A stretch of DNA of 64,000 nucleotides from Solirubrobacteraceae bacterium (GCA_024711025.1 JANJTP010000016.1:1-64000); one strand, 5' to 3'. Counted from the stretch's first letter, positions 23,958 to 33,468 are shown. The notes: a model not told the origin generated them from the letters alone. A program made the numbers and translations.

Positions 23958-26015
23958 CTACGCGGCGGCGGCCTCTCGTGCGCCGTCGACGATCTTCTGC
24001 GCGAGGTGGCCGGGCACCTCCTCGTAGCGCAGCAGCTCCATCGAGTAGTCGCCGCGCCCACCGGTGATCGCCCGTAGATCGGGCGCGTAGCTCAGCATCT
24101 CCGCCATCGGCACCTCGGCCTTGACCGCGGTCATCCCCGCGGCGGGCTCCATCCCCTGCGGGCGCCCGCGTCGCGAGTTGAGATCGCCGATGACGTCGCC
24201 GACGGCGTCCTCGGGAACCGAGAGCGTCACGAGCATGATCGGCTCGAGCAGCACCGGGCTCGCCTCCGCGAGCGCCTGCTTCATCGCGATCGATCCGGCG
24301 GTCTTGAACGCCATCTCCGAGCTGTCGACGGTGTGGTAGGTGCCGTCGACCAGGCGCACCCGCACCCCCTTCACCGGATAGCCGGCGACGACGCCGTGCT
24401 CCATCGCCTCGCGGACGCCCTTCTCGACGGCAGGGATGAACGAGCCCGGGATCACGCCGCCCTTGATCTGGTCGACGAACTCGAAGTCGCCGTCGTCGAG
24501 CGGCTCGACGACGATGTGGCAGTCGCCGAACTGCCCGCGTCCGCCGCTCTGCTTCTTGTGGCGCCCGTGCGCCCGCGCGCTCGCGCGGATCGTCTCGTGG
24601 TAGGGCACGCGCGGCGGCGCGAGCGTCACCTCGGCGCCGAAGCGCGAGCGCAGCCGGTCGACGATCACCTCGACGTGGACCTGCGAGAGCCCGGCGACGA
24701 TCTGCTGCCCGGTCTGCGGATCGCGGTGCAGGTCGATCGTGGGGTCCTCCTCCTGCAGGCGGCGCAGCGCCGTGAAGACCTTGTCCTCCTCCCCCTTGCT
24801 CTTCGGCTCCATCGAGAACGCCATCACCGGCTGGGGCAACGGGGTCGCCGGCATGGCGATCGGCTCGTCCCGATCGGCGAGCCAGTCGCCGGCGCGCGTC
24901 TCCTTGAGCTTGGCGACCGCGCCGATGTCGCCCGGGCCGAACGCGTCGGCCTGGCGGCTCTCCCTGCCCTGGAGAACCACGAGCTGGCCGATCCGCTCCT
25001 TTCCGTGCGAGCGGGTGTTGAGCACGTGGCCATCAGGCCGCATCGTCCCCTGATAGACGCGGAAGAAGTTGATCCGCCCGGCGAACGGATCGGCCTTGGT
25101 CTTGAAGACGTAGGCGTAGAGCGGCGCGTCGGGATCGGGCTCGAGGGCGATCTCCGGGAGCTCCAGCGGGCCGTGCGCGACCGGCGAGGGAAGGTCGTCG
25201 ACGATCGAGTCGAGCAGCCGATTCGTGCCGAGGTTGCGGGTCGCGACGCCGCAGACGACGGGGAAGATGCCGCCGTGGTTCGTGCCGGCCTTCAGCGCCG
25301 CGACGATCTCCTCGTGCGAGATCTCCTCGCCCTCGAGGTAGCGCTCCATCAGCGTGTCGGAGACCTCGGCGACCTCGTCCATCAGCTTCTCGCGGTACTC
25401 CTGCGCAAGCGCGACGAGCTCGTCCGGGATCGCGACCTCGGCGCAGTTGGAGCGTCCGGCGCCCTCGTACCGATATGCCTTCATGTCGACGAGGTCGATG
25501 ACGCCGCCGACGTCTTGCTCGATGCCGATCGGGATCTCCGTCGCGACTACGTGCGGGCCGAACGCCGCCTTGAGCTGCTCGAGGGTGCGGAAGAAGTCCG
25601 ACCGCTCGCGATCGAGCATGTTGACGAACACCATCCGCGCGAGGTCGAGCTCGGCGGCGCGCTCCCAGAGGCGCGCCGTGGAGACCTCGACCCCCATGAC
25701 GGCGCTGACGACGAACACCGCCGACTCGCAGACCCGCAGCGCGCCGAGCGCGTCGGCGACGAAGCTCGGGTCGCCCGGAGTGTCGATCAGGTTGATCTTG
25801 CGCTCCTCCCAGGCGAACGAGCTGAGATGCGCGCTTATCGACATCTGGCGCGCCTGCTCGTCCGGATCGGCGTCCGAGATCGCCGTGCCGTCGACCACGG
25901 ATCCCAGCCGGCTCGTCGCGCCGGCTTCGAACAGCAGCGCCTCGTGCAGCGAGGTCTTGCCACTGCCGCGGTGGCCGACGAGGGCGACGTTCCTGATCCG
26001 GTCCGCCTGCTGCAT
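23958..26015 (-). CDS. Elongation factor G-like GTPase (EF-G2 type)
   Basis: Translation-factor-like GTPase, 685 residues, with EF-G domain order: G domain with GHRGSGKTS (P-loop), LIDTPGDPSFV (G3) and FVNMLDRE (G4), domain II, domain III, domain IV with HKKQSGGRGQFGDCHIVVEP and domain V (ITGGRGDYSMELLRYEEVP). The P-loop GHRGSGKT instead of AHIDAGKT, and the KKQSGGRGQFGD segment, are hallmarks of the EF-G-like paralog group, not of the main fusA next to rpsL. Its role (stress or ribosome recycling) is unsettled in the family. AAGGAG lies 7 nt before the ATG. Confidence 0.9.
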   Translation of the reverse strand: MQQADRIRNVALVGHRGSGKTSLHEALLFEAGATSRLGSVVDGTAISDADPDEQARQMSISAHLSSFAWEERKINLIDTPGDPSFVADALGALRVCESAVFVVSAVMGVEVSTARLWERAAELDLARMVFVNMLDRERSDFFRTLEQLKAAFGPHVVATEIPIGIEQDVGGVIDLVDMKAYRYEGAGRSNCAEVAIPDELVALAQEYREKLMDEVAEVSDTLMERYLEGEEISHEEIVAALKAGTNHGGIFPVVCGVATRNLGTNRLLDSIVDDLPSPVAHGPLELPEIALEPDPDAPLYAYVFKTKADPFAGRINFFRVYQGTMRPDGHVLNTRSHGKERIGQLVVLQGRESRQADAFGPGDIGAVAKLKETRAGDWLADRDEPIAMPATPLPQPVMAFSMEPKSKGEEDKVFTALRRLQEEDPTIDLHRDPQTGQQIVAGLSQVHVEVIVDRLRSRFGAEVTLAPPRVPYHETIRASARAHGRHKKQSGGRGQFGDCHIVVEPLDDGDFEFVDQIKGGVIPGSFIPAVEKGVREAMEHGVVAGYPVKGVRVRLVDGTYHTVDSSEMAFKTAGSIAMKQALAEASPVLLEPIMLVTLSVPEDAVGDVIGDLNSRRGRPQGMEPAAGMTAVKAEVPMAEMLSYAPDLRAITGGRGDYSMELLRYEEVPGHLAQKIVDGAREAAAA

Positions 26016-26102
26016 GCGGGACTCCTTGCTCGAGCTGACTGCCGAGAGCCGACCCTAGAGCGTCAGGGCGGTTCGGTCCACCCGCGGCGGCGGCGCCCGC
26101 CG

Positions 26103-26885
26103 CTAGGCGTCGCCGGACTCCGTCAGACGGCTGCGCAGGCGCAGCACGGCCTTGGTGTGGAGCTGGGAGACGCGGGACTCGGTGACGCCGAGAACCTCGC
26201 CGATCTCACGCAGCGTGAGGCTCTCGTAGTAGTAGAGCGCGATCACGAGCTTCTCGCGCTCCGGCAGCCGCGCTATCGCATCGGCCGTGCGGTCGCGCAG
26301 GTCGGCGCTGTCCAGCGCGGTCGACGGATCCGGCGCATGCTCGTCGGCGAGCGTGTCCAGCAGGGAAACCTGGTCGCCGCTGGAGTCGCTGACGGTCCAC
26401 AGCTCGTCGAGCGCGGCAATGGTCGAGTTGGAGATCTGCAGGATCGCCTCCTGGAACTCCCCGACGCCCATCTCCAGCTCCGCCGCCATCTCCTCGTCGG
26501 TCGGCGCCCGCATCAGCCGGTGCTCGAGCTTCTGGTTGGCCCGCTCGATCTCACGGGCGCGTGCGCGGACCGATCGCGGCACCCAGTCCTGCGAGCGCAG
26601 CTCATCGATGATCGCGCCCTTGATCCGCGTGATCGCGTAGGTCTCGAACTTGATCGCGCGCTCGAGGTCGAAGCGCTCGATCGCGTTCAGCAGGCCGATC
26701 AGGCCATAGGAGATGAGGTCGGACTCCTCGACGTGCGCCGGCAGGCCGGACGCCATGCGCCCCGCGACGTACTTCACCAGCGGCGAATAGGCGACGACGA
26801 GCCGCTCACGCGCGGCGTCGTCTCCCCCGTTCTTGTAGCGGCGCCACAGATCGCGCAGCTCGATGGCCTTGACGTTCGCTTCCAT
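26103..26885 (-). CDS. RNA polymerase sigma factor, WhiG/FliA type
   Basis: Alternative sigma-70 (group 3), 260 residues. Region 2: LVVAYSPLVKYVAGRMASGL, SYGLIGLLNAIERFD and KFETYAITRIKGAIIDELRS. Region 3 follows (APTDEEMAAELEMGVGEF). Region 4: LPEREKLVIALYYYESLTLR, then EIGEVLGVTESRVSQLHTKAV (HTH). Such factors read flagellar/chemotaxis or sporulation genes; with no flagellar gene in view the regulon is unknown. It starts 6 bp after the Xer recombinase stop, so the two are probably co-transcribed. Confidence 0.92.
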   Translation of the reverse strand: MEANVKAIELRDLWRRYKNGGDDAARERLVVAYSPLVKYVAGRMASGLPAHVEESDLISYGLIGLLNAIERFDLERAIKFETYAITRIKGAIIDELRSQDWVPRSVRARAREIERANQKLEHRLMRAPTDEEMAAELEMGVGEFQEAILQISNSTIAALDELWTVSDSSGDQVSLLDTLADEHAPDPSTALDSADLRDRTADAIARLPEREKLVIALYYYESLTLREIGEVLGVTESRVSQLHTKAVLRLRSRLTESGDA

Positions 26886-26891
26886 CGCTGT

Positions 26892-27812
26892 TCAGGCTCG
26901 CGGGTGACTCGCCCGATAGGCCGTCCGCAGCCGCGCCGACTCTACCCGAGTGTAGATCTGGGTTGTGGAGATGCTGCTGTGGCCGAGCAGCTCCTGTATC
27001 GCACGCAGATCGGCGCCGCCGTCGAGCAGGTGCGTGGCGAACGAGTGACGCAGGGCGTGCGGCGAGATGCCGCCCTGGAGCCCTGCCGCACGCGCCCAGA
27101 CGCGAAGTCTGCGGCGGACGTCCGACGTCTGCAGCGGCCGGCCCGATCGCGAGAGGAACAGCGCCCGTTCCGGGCCCTCGCCCGCGACGAGCGCGGGCCG
27201 GGCGCGATCCAGGTAGGCGCGCAGCGCGGCGACGGCGTGCTCGCCGACCGGGACGATCCGCGTGCGCCCGCCCTTGCCCTCGACGCGAACCTGCTCGGCG
27301 TCGAAGTCGAGCGAGTCGCAGGTGAGCGTGACGAGCTCCTCGGCCCGCAGCCCACACGCGTAGGCGAGCTCGAAGAGCGCCCGGTCGCGCTGCTCGAGCG
27401 GGGTGCTCGCCGGGATGCGGTCGAGGAGCGCCGCTAGCTCGTCGGCCCGCATAACCCGCGGCAGGGTCCTCGGGCGCTTCGGCGACGGCACCAGCTCGGC
27501 GGGACTTTGCGCCACCTGCCCGCTCTGGCGCAGCGAGCGAAAGCACGAGCGCAACGCTGCGAGCTTGCGCGCGACGGTGGACGGCGCGTCCCCTCGCTCG
27601 GAGAGCACGGCGGCGTAGCGGCGCACGTGGCGCGGCGTCGTCGTCGCCGGCTCCAGACCGGCGGCGCTTGCCCACGCGGCGAACTGGCGGAGATCCCCGC
27701 CGTAGGCTCGCCGAGTCCTCTCGGCGGCCCCCCGGCGGCGCAGGTCGGCGTCGGCGAGCGCAAGCGCGGCTCGCCACGACGGAGCTGTCGCACGCGTATC
27801 CTCGGCGGTCAT
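26892..27812 (-). CDS. Xer-type tyrosine recombinase (XerD-like)
   Basis: Site-specific recombinase that resolves chromosome dimers at dif, about 306 residues. The core-binding SAM-like domain spans ~15-100. Catalytic residues are visible: Arg in YACGLRAEELVTL, Lys in VEGKGGRTRIVP, HxxR in SPHALRHSFATHLL, His in LLGHSSISTTQIYT and its Tyr. Unlike the integrase relic at 14.8-15.7 kb it is intact and has no phage arm-binding domain. An alternative start at 27827 adds MKKTA. The chosen ATG overlaps, on the other strand, the ATG of the next gene. Confidence 0.9.
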   Translation of the reverse strand: MTAEDTRATAPSWRAALALADADLRRRGAAERTRRAYGGDLRQFAAWASAAGLEPATTTPRHVRRYAAVLSERGDAPSTVARKLAALRSCFRSLRQSGQVAQSPAELVPSPKRPRTLPRVMRADELAALLDRIPASTPLEQRDRALFELAYACGLRAEELVTLTCDSLDFDAEQVRVEGKGGRTRIVPVGEHAVAALRAYLDRARPALVAGEGPERALFLSRSGRPLQTSDVRRRLRVWARAAGLQGGISPHALRHSFATHLLDGGADLRAIQELLGHSSISTTQIYTRVESARLRTAYRASHPRA

Positions 27813-28125
27813 GGCGGTCTTCTTCATCGATGCGTCCAGCGGTCAGGTCGCAACCCGAGCGCGGCTGGTGGAGGCCGGCATCGCCGACCCAGCCGCCGAT
27901 CCGCCACGGCCCTGGCATCGCATCCAGGGACCGAGCGACGCGACGACGATGTGGTACGCGGTGCTGCGGCGACGTGAGAGGGGAATCTTCCTAGGCACTC
28001 TCGTCTTTCGCCACGGGGACCATCATGCCCTGCTCATGGGCCGCGGCTGGCAGGAGGTCCCGGTCGAGGAGCTGCGCGACCGGCCGCTGGAGGCGGAGGC
28101 CGGCGGCACCCGTCAGGCGATGTAG
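27811..28125 (+). CDS. Hypothetical protein, divergent from xer
   Basis: A 104-residue frame beginning MAVFFIDASSGQVATRARLV and containing WYAVLRRRERGIFLGTLVFR and HALLMGRGWQEVPVEEL. Third codon positions are mostly G/C, as in real genes here, but the frame is short and unrecognised. Its ATG shares bases with the xer ATG on the other strand (CATG). Its end overlaps the L,D-transpeptidase stop by 13 bp. It could be real or chance. Confidence 0.45.
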   Translation: MAVFFIDASSGQVATRARLVEAGIADPAADPPRPWHRIQGPSDATTMWYAVLRRRERGIFLGTLVFRHGDHHALLMGRGWQEVPVEELRDRPLEAEAGGTRQAM

Positions 28126-29153
28126 ACCGGAGTGCCGACCGACACCCGGCCGTAGAGATCCTCCACGTCGGGCACGGACATGCGCACGCAGCCGTGCGAG
28201 GCGGCGCTCCCGAGCGAGCCGATGTCCGACGTGCCGTGGATCCCGGCGCCGTCGTAGATCCCCATCCAGCGCGCCTTGATCGGGTTGTCGGGACCCGGCG
28301 GGATCACCTTGCCCGCCAGGTCGCCCGCCCAGTCGCTCTTCGGCACGTGCCACGACGGGTTGATCGCCATGTTCTGGATCGCGTAGAGGCCGGCAGGCGT
28401 CTCCAGCCCGATCCGGCCGACGGCGATCCGGTAGGTCTTGACCGGCTCGAGGGCCTTGTAGAGGGTCAGCTTGTAGCGACCGCGGTCGACGATGACCAGC
28501 GTCGGGTACCTGGCGGCGAGCTGTGCCGTCGTCACCTTGGGCCTGACGCCCTTCACGGGCACGGCGATCCGGCGGCTCGCGGTCGGCGACAGCAGCGCGG
28601 CGCGCATCTCGCTGCGCAACCGGTCGACCTGCACGCGCAGACCGGCGCGCGACGGGATCGGCGAGACCGAGCGAGCCGTGAACGTCAGGCTCGCGTCGCG
28701 CGGCGGGCGCTCGATGCCGCGCGTGACGCGACCGACGACGCGCCTCAGCGCCGCCTCCGAGTAGCTCGCCTGCGGATCGAGTCGTTCGTCGAGCGTCCGT
28801 CCGAGCGCGGCGTCCAGCGCTCGCGCCACGAACGTCCCCCGTCTGCTGCGCGCGATTGCGGCGTCGACGCTCCCGTCGATATCCAGCGACGTGCGGGCCT
28901 CGCGGGCGGTGAGGCGCCAGGAGCGCGCCCCGCGCGTGAGCACGACCGGCGCGCGCAACGGCTCGAGCAGCTCGCCGCGCAGCTTCGAACGCGCCGCGGC
29001 GGAATCCAGGCCGCCGACGTCGACGCCGCCGATCACGATGCCGTCGGCGATCGTGTCGGCGCGGGCCCGATCGTACGCCCACGCCGCCGCCGTCAGCGCG
29101 ACGAGCGCCCCTGCGACGACGATGGAGAGGAGGACGAGGTGCTTGCGACTCAA
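28113..29153 (-). CDS. L,D-transpeptidase (YkuD domain) with PG-binding-4/VanW-like N-terminal domain
   Basis: Cell-wall enzyme, 346 residues, that forms 3-3 cross-links or anchors proteins to peptidoglycan. Residues 1-30 are a signal anchor (LVLLSIVVAGALVALTAAA). The middle (35-200) resembles the putative peptidoglycan-binding repeat found before YkuD domains (IVIGGVDVGGLDSAAARSKL). The YkuD domain is C-terminal (from ~212) with the catalytic motif HGTSDIGSLGSAASHGCVRM, Cys near residue 320. It acts outside the membrane. The stop region overlaps a short convergent frame. Confidence 0.92.
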   Translation of the reverse strand: MSRKHLVLLSIVVAGALVALTAAAWAYDRARADTIADGIVIGGVDVGGLDSAAARSKLRGELLEPLRAPVVLTRGARSWRLTAREARTSLDIDGSVDAAIARSRRGTFVARALDAALGRTLDERLDPQASYSEAALRRVVGRVTRGIERPPRDASLTFTARSVSPIPSRAGLRVQVDRLRSEMRAALLSPTASRRIAVPVKGVRPKVTTAQLAARYPTLVIVDRGRYKLTLYKALEPVKTYRIAVGRIGLETPAGLYAIQNMAINPSWHVPKSDWAGDLAGKVIPPGPDNPIKARWMGIYDGAGIHGTSDIGSLGSAASHGCVRMSVPDVEDLYGRVSVGTPVYIA

Positions 29154-29284
29154 GGGAGACCGGCTGTGGCGGAGCGACGGGCGACGGCGGGGCTGCCGGC
29201 AGGATAGGCCAGCCCCGGGCGGCGGACGAGGTCTGCAAGCGCGGCTGCCGCGCCCTCCCGAGCGCTCGAGCCGGCCCTGGTCGC

Positions 29285-29857
29285 TCAGCTGCGCCGCGAC
29301 TCGTCGCGGACCAGCAGCGGCTCGACCGCCGCGGCCAGCCCGGGCCAGTCGTCTGCCACCAGGACCGGCGTCCCGTCGGCGAGGTCGCCGGTCCAGGGGT
29401 GGCGCAGGGTGGCGCCCGCGATCCCCGCCTCGGCGGCATGCGCGAGGTTGACCGGGCTGTCATCGATCAGCAGGTCGATCTCGACCTCGCGGCAGCGCGA
29501 GATCTTGTCGAAGGAGCAGTAGAGCTCGTCGAAGCGCAGGCCGATCGCCGCCAGCCAGTCCGCCGTGGGCTCGTGGGCCTCGTCGGAGCGGTGGCTCGTG
29601 ATGTGGATGAAGTGGCCGCGCCGCGCCCAGCCGTTCACCACGTCCACGGCGCCGGGATAGGGACGCGCCGCGGCGATCAGCTCCGCGCTGTGCGTCTCAC
29701 GTACGCACGCGCGGAGCTGGTTGGGCTCGAGGGGCCCGATCGCCCAGGTCGTCTGCCCCTCGTACGGCATCTCGATGCCGTGGCGGCGGAGCACCACGGC
29801 GGAGAGCTGATCCCAGTAGTGGTGCAGCGTCGAATCGATGTCGATCGCGATGCGCAA
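29285..29857 (-). CDS. HAD-superfamily 5'(3')-deoxyribonucleotidase-like protein
   Basis: A 190-residue HAD phosphatase. It starts MRIAIDIDSTLHHYWDQLSA, giving the DxD nucleophile motif (Asp 6 and 8). Motif II is in FIHITSHRSDEAHEP and the late Asp pair in EIDLLIDDSPVNLAHA. The pattern fits the 5'-nucleotidase type C (NT5C-like) group, which removes phosphate from (deoxy)nucleotides. Substrate choice cannot be read from sequence. It lies 36 bp downstream of ilvD. Confidence 0.78.
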   Translation of the reverse strand: MRIAIDIDSTLHHYWDQLSAVVLRRHGIEMPYEGQTTWAIGPLEPNQLRACVRETHSAELIAAARPYPGAVDVVNGWARRGHFIHITSHRSDEAHEPTADWLAAIGLRFDELYCSFDKISRCREVEIDLLIDDSPVNLAHAAEAGIAGATLRHPWTGDLADGTPVLVADDWPGLAAAVEPLLVRDESRRS

Positions 29858-29893
29858 GGACGTGACGGCAGATCGCGGGCCCTGGCGCGCGCT

Positions 29894-31585
29894 CTAGCCC
29901 TCCACGAGCGTGACGGCGCCCTGCGACGCGCTGCCGACGAGCGCCGCGTACTTCGCGAGCACCCCCGTGCGGTCGGGGTTGGGCGGCGGGCGATAGGCCG
30001 CGACCCGCGCGGCGATCTCCTCGTCGTCAAGATCGACGTCGATCCGCCTGGCGTCGACGTCGATCGTCACCAGATCGCCATCCTGGACCGCGGCGATCGG
30101 GCCGCCGCGGAATGCCTCCGGCGCGACGTGCCCGCCCATGAAGCCGTGGGTCGCGCCCGAGAAGCGCCCGTCGGTCAGCAGCGCGACCTTGTCGCCGAGC
30201 CCCGCGCCGTTGATCGCGGCGGTGACGGCGAGCATCTCGCGCATGCCGGGCCCGCCGGCCGGCCCCTCGTTGCGGATGATGACGACGTCGCCCGGTTCGA
30301 TCCGCCCGTGCGTGACCGCCTCCATGGCGGCCTCCTCGCCCTCGAAGACGCGGGCGGGGCCGCTGTGGTGACGGCGCTCGTGCCCGACGAGCTTGACGAC
30401 ACAGCCCTCCGGCGCGAGGTTGCCGCGCAGGATCGCCAGGCCGCCGCTCGGCTTGAGCGGCCGGTCGAGCGGCAGGACGACCTCCTGGCCCTCCGCCTCG
30501 ACGGCCTCGGCCGCATGCTCGCCGATCGTCCGGCCGGTGACGGTGATCGCGTCCTCGTGCAGCAGCCCGGCCTCGCGCAGGCGACTCGCGACGAGCGGCA
30601 CGCCGCCCGCCTCGAACAGGTCGACGGCGACGTAGCGTCCGCCCGGCTTGAGGTCGCAGAGCAGCGGCGTCTGCGCGCTGATCCGGTCGAAGTCGTCGAT
30701 CGACAGGTCGACCCCGGCCTCGCGGGCCAGCGCCAGGAGGTGCAGCACCGCGTTCGTCGAGCCGCCGCTCATCGCGACCGCCGCGATCGCGTTTTCGAGG
30801 CTCTTCCGCGTGATCAGCCGACTCGGCCGCAGATCGCGCCGAAGGATGTCGATGATGAGCTCGCCGATCTCGAACGCGACCTGCGCCTTGCCCTTGTGCT
30901 GCGCGGGCACCATCGACGAGGCGATCGGCGAGATGCCCATGATCTCGTACGCCATCGCCATCGTGTTCGCCGTGAACTGCCCGCCACACGCGCCGGCGCC
31001 GGGACTCGCGACGTTCTCGAGCTCGTGCAGCTCCTCGTCGCTCATCCGGCCCGCGGCGTGAGCGCCGATCGCCTCGAAGACGTCCTGGATCGTCACGTCA
31101 TGGCCCTGGAAGCGACCGGGCGGGATCGAGCCGCCGTACAGCATGACGGCCGGAACGTCGAGGCGTGCGAGCGCCATGACGGTCCCGGGGATGGTCTTGT
31201 CGCAGCCGGAGAGCGCGACGACCGCGTCGAACAGGTGGCCGCGGGTGACGAGCTCGATCGAGTCGGCGATGACCTCACGCGAGACGAGCGAGGTCTTCAT
31301 CCCGCTCGTGCCCATCGTGATGCCGTCGGAGATCGCGATCGTGTTGAGCTCCATCGGCGTGCCGCCGGCGGCGCGGATGCCCTCCTTCACCTTCGCCGCG
31401 AGGGCCCGGAGGTGGAAGTTGCAGGGCATCGTCTCGATCCACGTCGAGGCGACGCCGATGATCGGCTTGGCAAGGGCCTCGTCGTCGTAGCCGATGCCCT
31501 TGAGGTAGGCGCGCGCCGCGGCCCGCTCGGGCCCGTCGGTCAGGGCCGCGCTGTTGTGCTTGAGGTGGCTGAGAGTGTCGTTCAC
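29894..31585 (-). CDS. ilvD: Dihydroxy-acid dehydratase
   Basis: Third enzyme of valine, isoleucine and leucine/pantothenate precursor synthesis; it dehydrates dihydroxy-isovalerate and its homolog with an Fe-S cluster. The 563 residues match the family. Cluster cysteines lie in SGCDKTIPGTVMAL and GAGACGGQFTANTMAMA, with PCNFHL near the N terminus supplying the third. The end has GRFSGATHGFMGGHVAPEA. The GTG start (31583-31585) is 9 nt after a TAATGT box. No leader attenuator is evident, and no other ilv gene is in the window. Confidence 0.96.
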   Translation of the reverse strand: MNDTLSHLKHNSAALTDGPERAAARAYLKGIGYDDEALAKPIIGVASTWIETMPCNFHLRALAAKVKEGIRAAGGTPMELNTIAISDGITMGTSGMKTSLVSREVIADSIELVTRGHLFDAVVALSGCDKTIPGTVMALARLDVPAVMLYGGSIPPGRFQGHDVTIQDVFEAIGAHAAGRMSDEELHELENVASPGAGACGGQFTANTMAMAYEIMGISPIASSMVPAQHKGKAQVAFEIGELIIDILRRDLRPSRLITRKSLENAIAAVAMSGGSTNAVLHLLALAREAGVDLSIDDFDRISAQTPLLCDLKPGGRYVAVDLFEAGGVPLVASRLREAGLLHEDAITVTGRTIGEHAAEAVEAEGQEVVLPLDRPLKPSGGLAILRGNLAPEGCVVKLVGHERRHHSGPARVFEGEEAAMEAVTHGRIEPGDVVIIRNEGPAGGPGMREMLAVTAAINGAGLGDKVALLTDGRFSGATHGFMGGHVAPEAFRGGPIAAVQDGDLVTIDVDARRIDVDLDDEEIAARVAAYRPPPNPDRTGVLAKYAALVGSASQGAVTLVEG

Positions 31586-31594
31586 GGGCAGGTC

Positions 31595-31600
31595 ACATTA
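31595..31600 (-). promoter_or_regulatory. Candidate -10 box for ilvD
   Basis: TAATGT on the minus strand, 9 nt before the ilvD GTG. It is the best match to TANNNT in this part of the window and again implies little or no leader. Confidence 0.4.
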
Positions 31601-31674
31601 CTTGCCGGGCGGCCGTGACCTCGGCCTCCCCGACCAGGCGCTCACACCTGCGCGGGCCGGAGGGCGTCAGGCGC

Positions 31675-32322
31675 TCACCGGCCGTGGTGCGCGGACGGGG
31701 CGTCGAGCCCCGGCGCGCGGCGGAGCCGCTGACGCTCCCACTCCGACAACCGCCACAGGTCGCGCTGGACGCGACGCGGATCGACCTGGCGGCCGGGCAG
31801 GTGGAGGTTCGAGGACCCGAGCAGCCGACGCTCGTCGCCCGTGAGCGCCATCCACTTGGCGAGCACGTCGTCGGAGTCGGGCAGACGGGCGCTGCCGTAG
31901 GGTCGCGTCTGGTCCGGGAAGTCGACGCAGTGCTCGGCGAGCAGATCCCTCGTCTGCGGCAGGTAGGCGACGATCGGCTTGTGCGGGTAGATCAGGTACG
32001 CGTACGGGGCGCCGCTGCGCGCGGGCGGCGCACCCTTGCTCGAGCCCCCGCCGGCGAGTGCCGGCCCGTCGGTCAGCGACCCCCACACCCGAAGGAAGCC
32101 CAGGTCGCGGTACATCGCCCACTCCTCCGGGTTGACGCAGGAGCGCAGGAGCTGGCGTGCGCGCTGCTCCGCGCGGCGCTCGCGCCCGGGATCGAAGGGC
32201 TGCTCGTACAACCGGGCCCGGCGGGCGCGGTGGCGGGCGATCGCCTCCGCGACGGTGGGCCAGGCGACCTCCCAGAGCAGCGCGACGACGACGATCCCGG
32301 TCGCGGCCAGAGCGAGCGCCAT
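31675..32322 (-). CDS. Membrane-anchored protein of unknown function
   Basis: A 215-residue protein with one N-terminal transmembrane helix (LALAATGIVVVALLWEVAW), a basic Arg-rich stretch (28-60), and a cytoplasm-type domain with RARQLLRSCVNPEEWAMYRD, YLIYPHKPIVAYLPQ and LAEHCVDFPDQTRPYG. The pattern looks conserved in actinobacteria, but I cannot name the family. It is downstream of the small 81-residue gene on the same strand and may be co-transcribed. Confidence 0.65.
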   Translation of the reverse strand: MALALAATGIVVVALLWEVAWPTVAEAIARHRARRARLYEQPFDPGRERRAEQRARQLLRSCVNPEEWAMYRDLGFLRVWGSLTDGPALAGGGSSKGAPPARSGAPYAYLIYPHKPIVAYLPQTRDLLAEHCVDFPDQTRPYGSARLPDSDDVLAKWMALTGDERRLLGSSNLHLPGRQVDPRRVQRDLWRLSEWERQRLRRAPGLDAPSAHHGR

Positions 32323-32341
32323 GAGTCCGCCCCGCCCCTCG

Positions 32342-32587
32342 TCAGCCGCCTGCCGCCCGCGGGAAGAAGATCACGCGCTCGGCGTCGCGCGGCACCTCGG
32401 CGAAGTCGCGCACCATCCGGGCCCCGCGACGATCATGGGCACCGCCGGTCGGCACAGCCGCCCACATGCCGAGCTCGAGCTGCCGGCGGAACTCCGCGAC
32501 GAGCAGCTCCTCGTCGGCGGGCAGCGCGACGTCGCCCTCGGCAAGGACGATCTCACCGTGTCCGGGCTTCATTCGCAGGAACCGCAT
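32342..32587 (-). CDS. Small hypothetical protein
   Basis: Eighty-one residues starting MRFLRMKPGHGEIVLAEGDV, with EFRRQLELGMWAAVPTGGAH and the end RDFAEVPRDAERVIFFPRAA. The ATG at 32585-32587 is chosen because the longer upstream frame runs into the thiD end and is Arg-rich. No domain is recognised. It stands between thiD and the membrane-anchored gene. Confidence 0.55.
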   Translation of the reverse strand: MRFLRMKPGHGEIVLAEGDVALPADEELLVAEFRRQLELGMWAAVPTGGAHDRRGARMVRDFAEVPRDAERVIFFPRAAGG

Positions 32588-32646
32588 CCCGCGGTGAGTA
32601 TCGCACCCGGGAACGTGGCCGGTGAGCCGATGCCGGTGCCGGCCGC

Positions 32647-33468
32647 TCAGCGGGCACGCCCGAGCAGCTCGGCGAGCCGCGGAACGCCGAGCACGTCGAC
32701 GGGACCGGCCCCCGAGCCGATCGAGCGCAGCCCGTCCCGCACCGCGCACGCGGCCACCGCCCTGGCGGTCCGCGCGGCGCTGATCGGGTCGGCGCCCAGC
32801 GCGAGCTGGGCGGCCAGGGTCGCGGAGTGCGTGCAGCCGGAGCCGTGAGCGGCACCGTCCGGATAACGCTCACCGGGGATCTCCACGACGCGCTCGCCAT
32901 CGAACACGACGTCGATCGCCGCGTCGCGGTGACCGCCGGTGACGACGACGACGTCCGGGCCGAGAGCGCGGATCGCTCGGGCGAGGCCCTCGGGCTCGAC
33001 CGAGCCGGGCAAGGCGGCGAGGACCCTCGCCTCGGGCAGGTTCGGGGTGACGACGCTCGCACGCGGGAGGATCAGCTCGCGAAGCGCCCGCTCGGCATCC
33101 GGATCCAGCAGGCGCCCACCCGACTCGGCGACCATCACCGGGTCGACGACGACCGGCGTCCCCGGCTCCAGCAGGTCGAGCGCCTCGGCGACGGCGCTCG
33201 CGCTCGCCACGCTGCCGAGCATCCCGACCTTCACGGCGTCGACGCCGAGATCCTCGATGACGGCTCGTGCCTGGGCTACGATCATCGCCGGGCTGACCGG
33301 CTCGACACCGACGACCGCCATGGTGTTCTGCGCGGTGATCGCGGTGATCGCCGTCGTCCCGTGCACGCCGCTGGCCGCGAACGCCTTGAGATCGGCCTGG
33401 ATGCCGGCGCCTCCACCGGAGTCCGAGCCGGCGATCGACAGGCAGACAGGGATGCGCGAGTCGCTCAT
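32647..33468 (-). CDS. thiD: Hydroxymethylpyrimidine/phosphomethylpyrimidine kinase
   Basis: Ribokinase-fold kinase of thiamine synthesis that phosphorylates HMP and HMP-P, 273 residues. Family motifs: [20 protein letters not shown] (residues ~10-29), [26 protein letters not shown] and the anion hole/base [18 protein letters not shown] (~220). The ATG at 33466-33468 gives the normal N terminus. An 18-nt dyad covers the start codon. No TPP riboswitch was found in the 53-bp gap to dprA, and no other thi gene is present. Confidence 0.94.
   Translation of the reverse strand: MSDSRIPVCLSIAGSDSGGGAGIQADLKAFAASGVHGTTAITAITAQNTMAVVGVEPVSPAMIVAQARAVIEDLGVDAVKVGMLGSVASASAVAEALDLLEPGTPVVVDPVMVAESGGRLLDPDAERALRELILPRASVVTPNLPEARVLAALPGSVEPEGLARAIRALGPDVVVVTGGHRDAAIDVVFDGERVVEIPGERYPDGAAHGSGCTHSATLAAQLALGADPISAARTARAVAACAVRDGLRSIGSGAGPVDVLGVPRLAELLGRAR

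Noticed and set aside
24333-27437. 1,034-residue open frame on the plus strand
   Set aside because: Antisense shadow of the EF-G-like gene, sigma factor and Xer recombinase, which all have clear domains on the minus strand.
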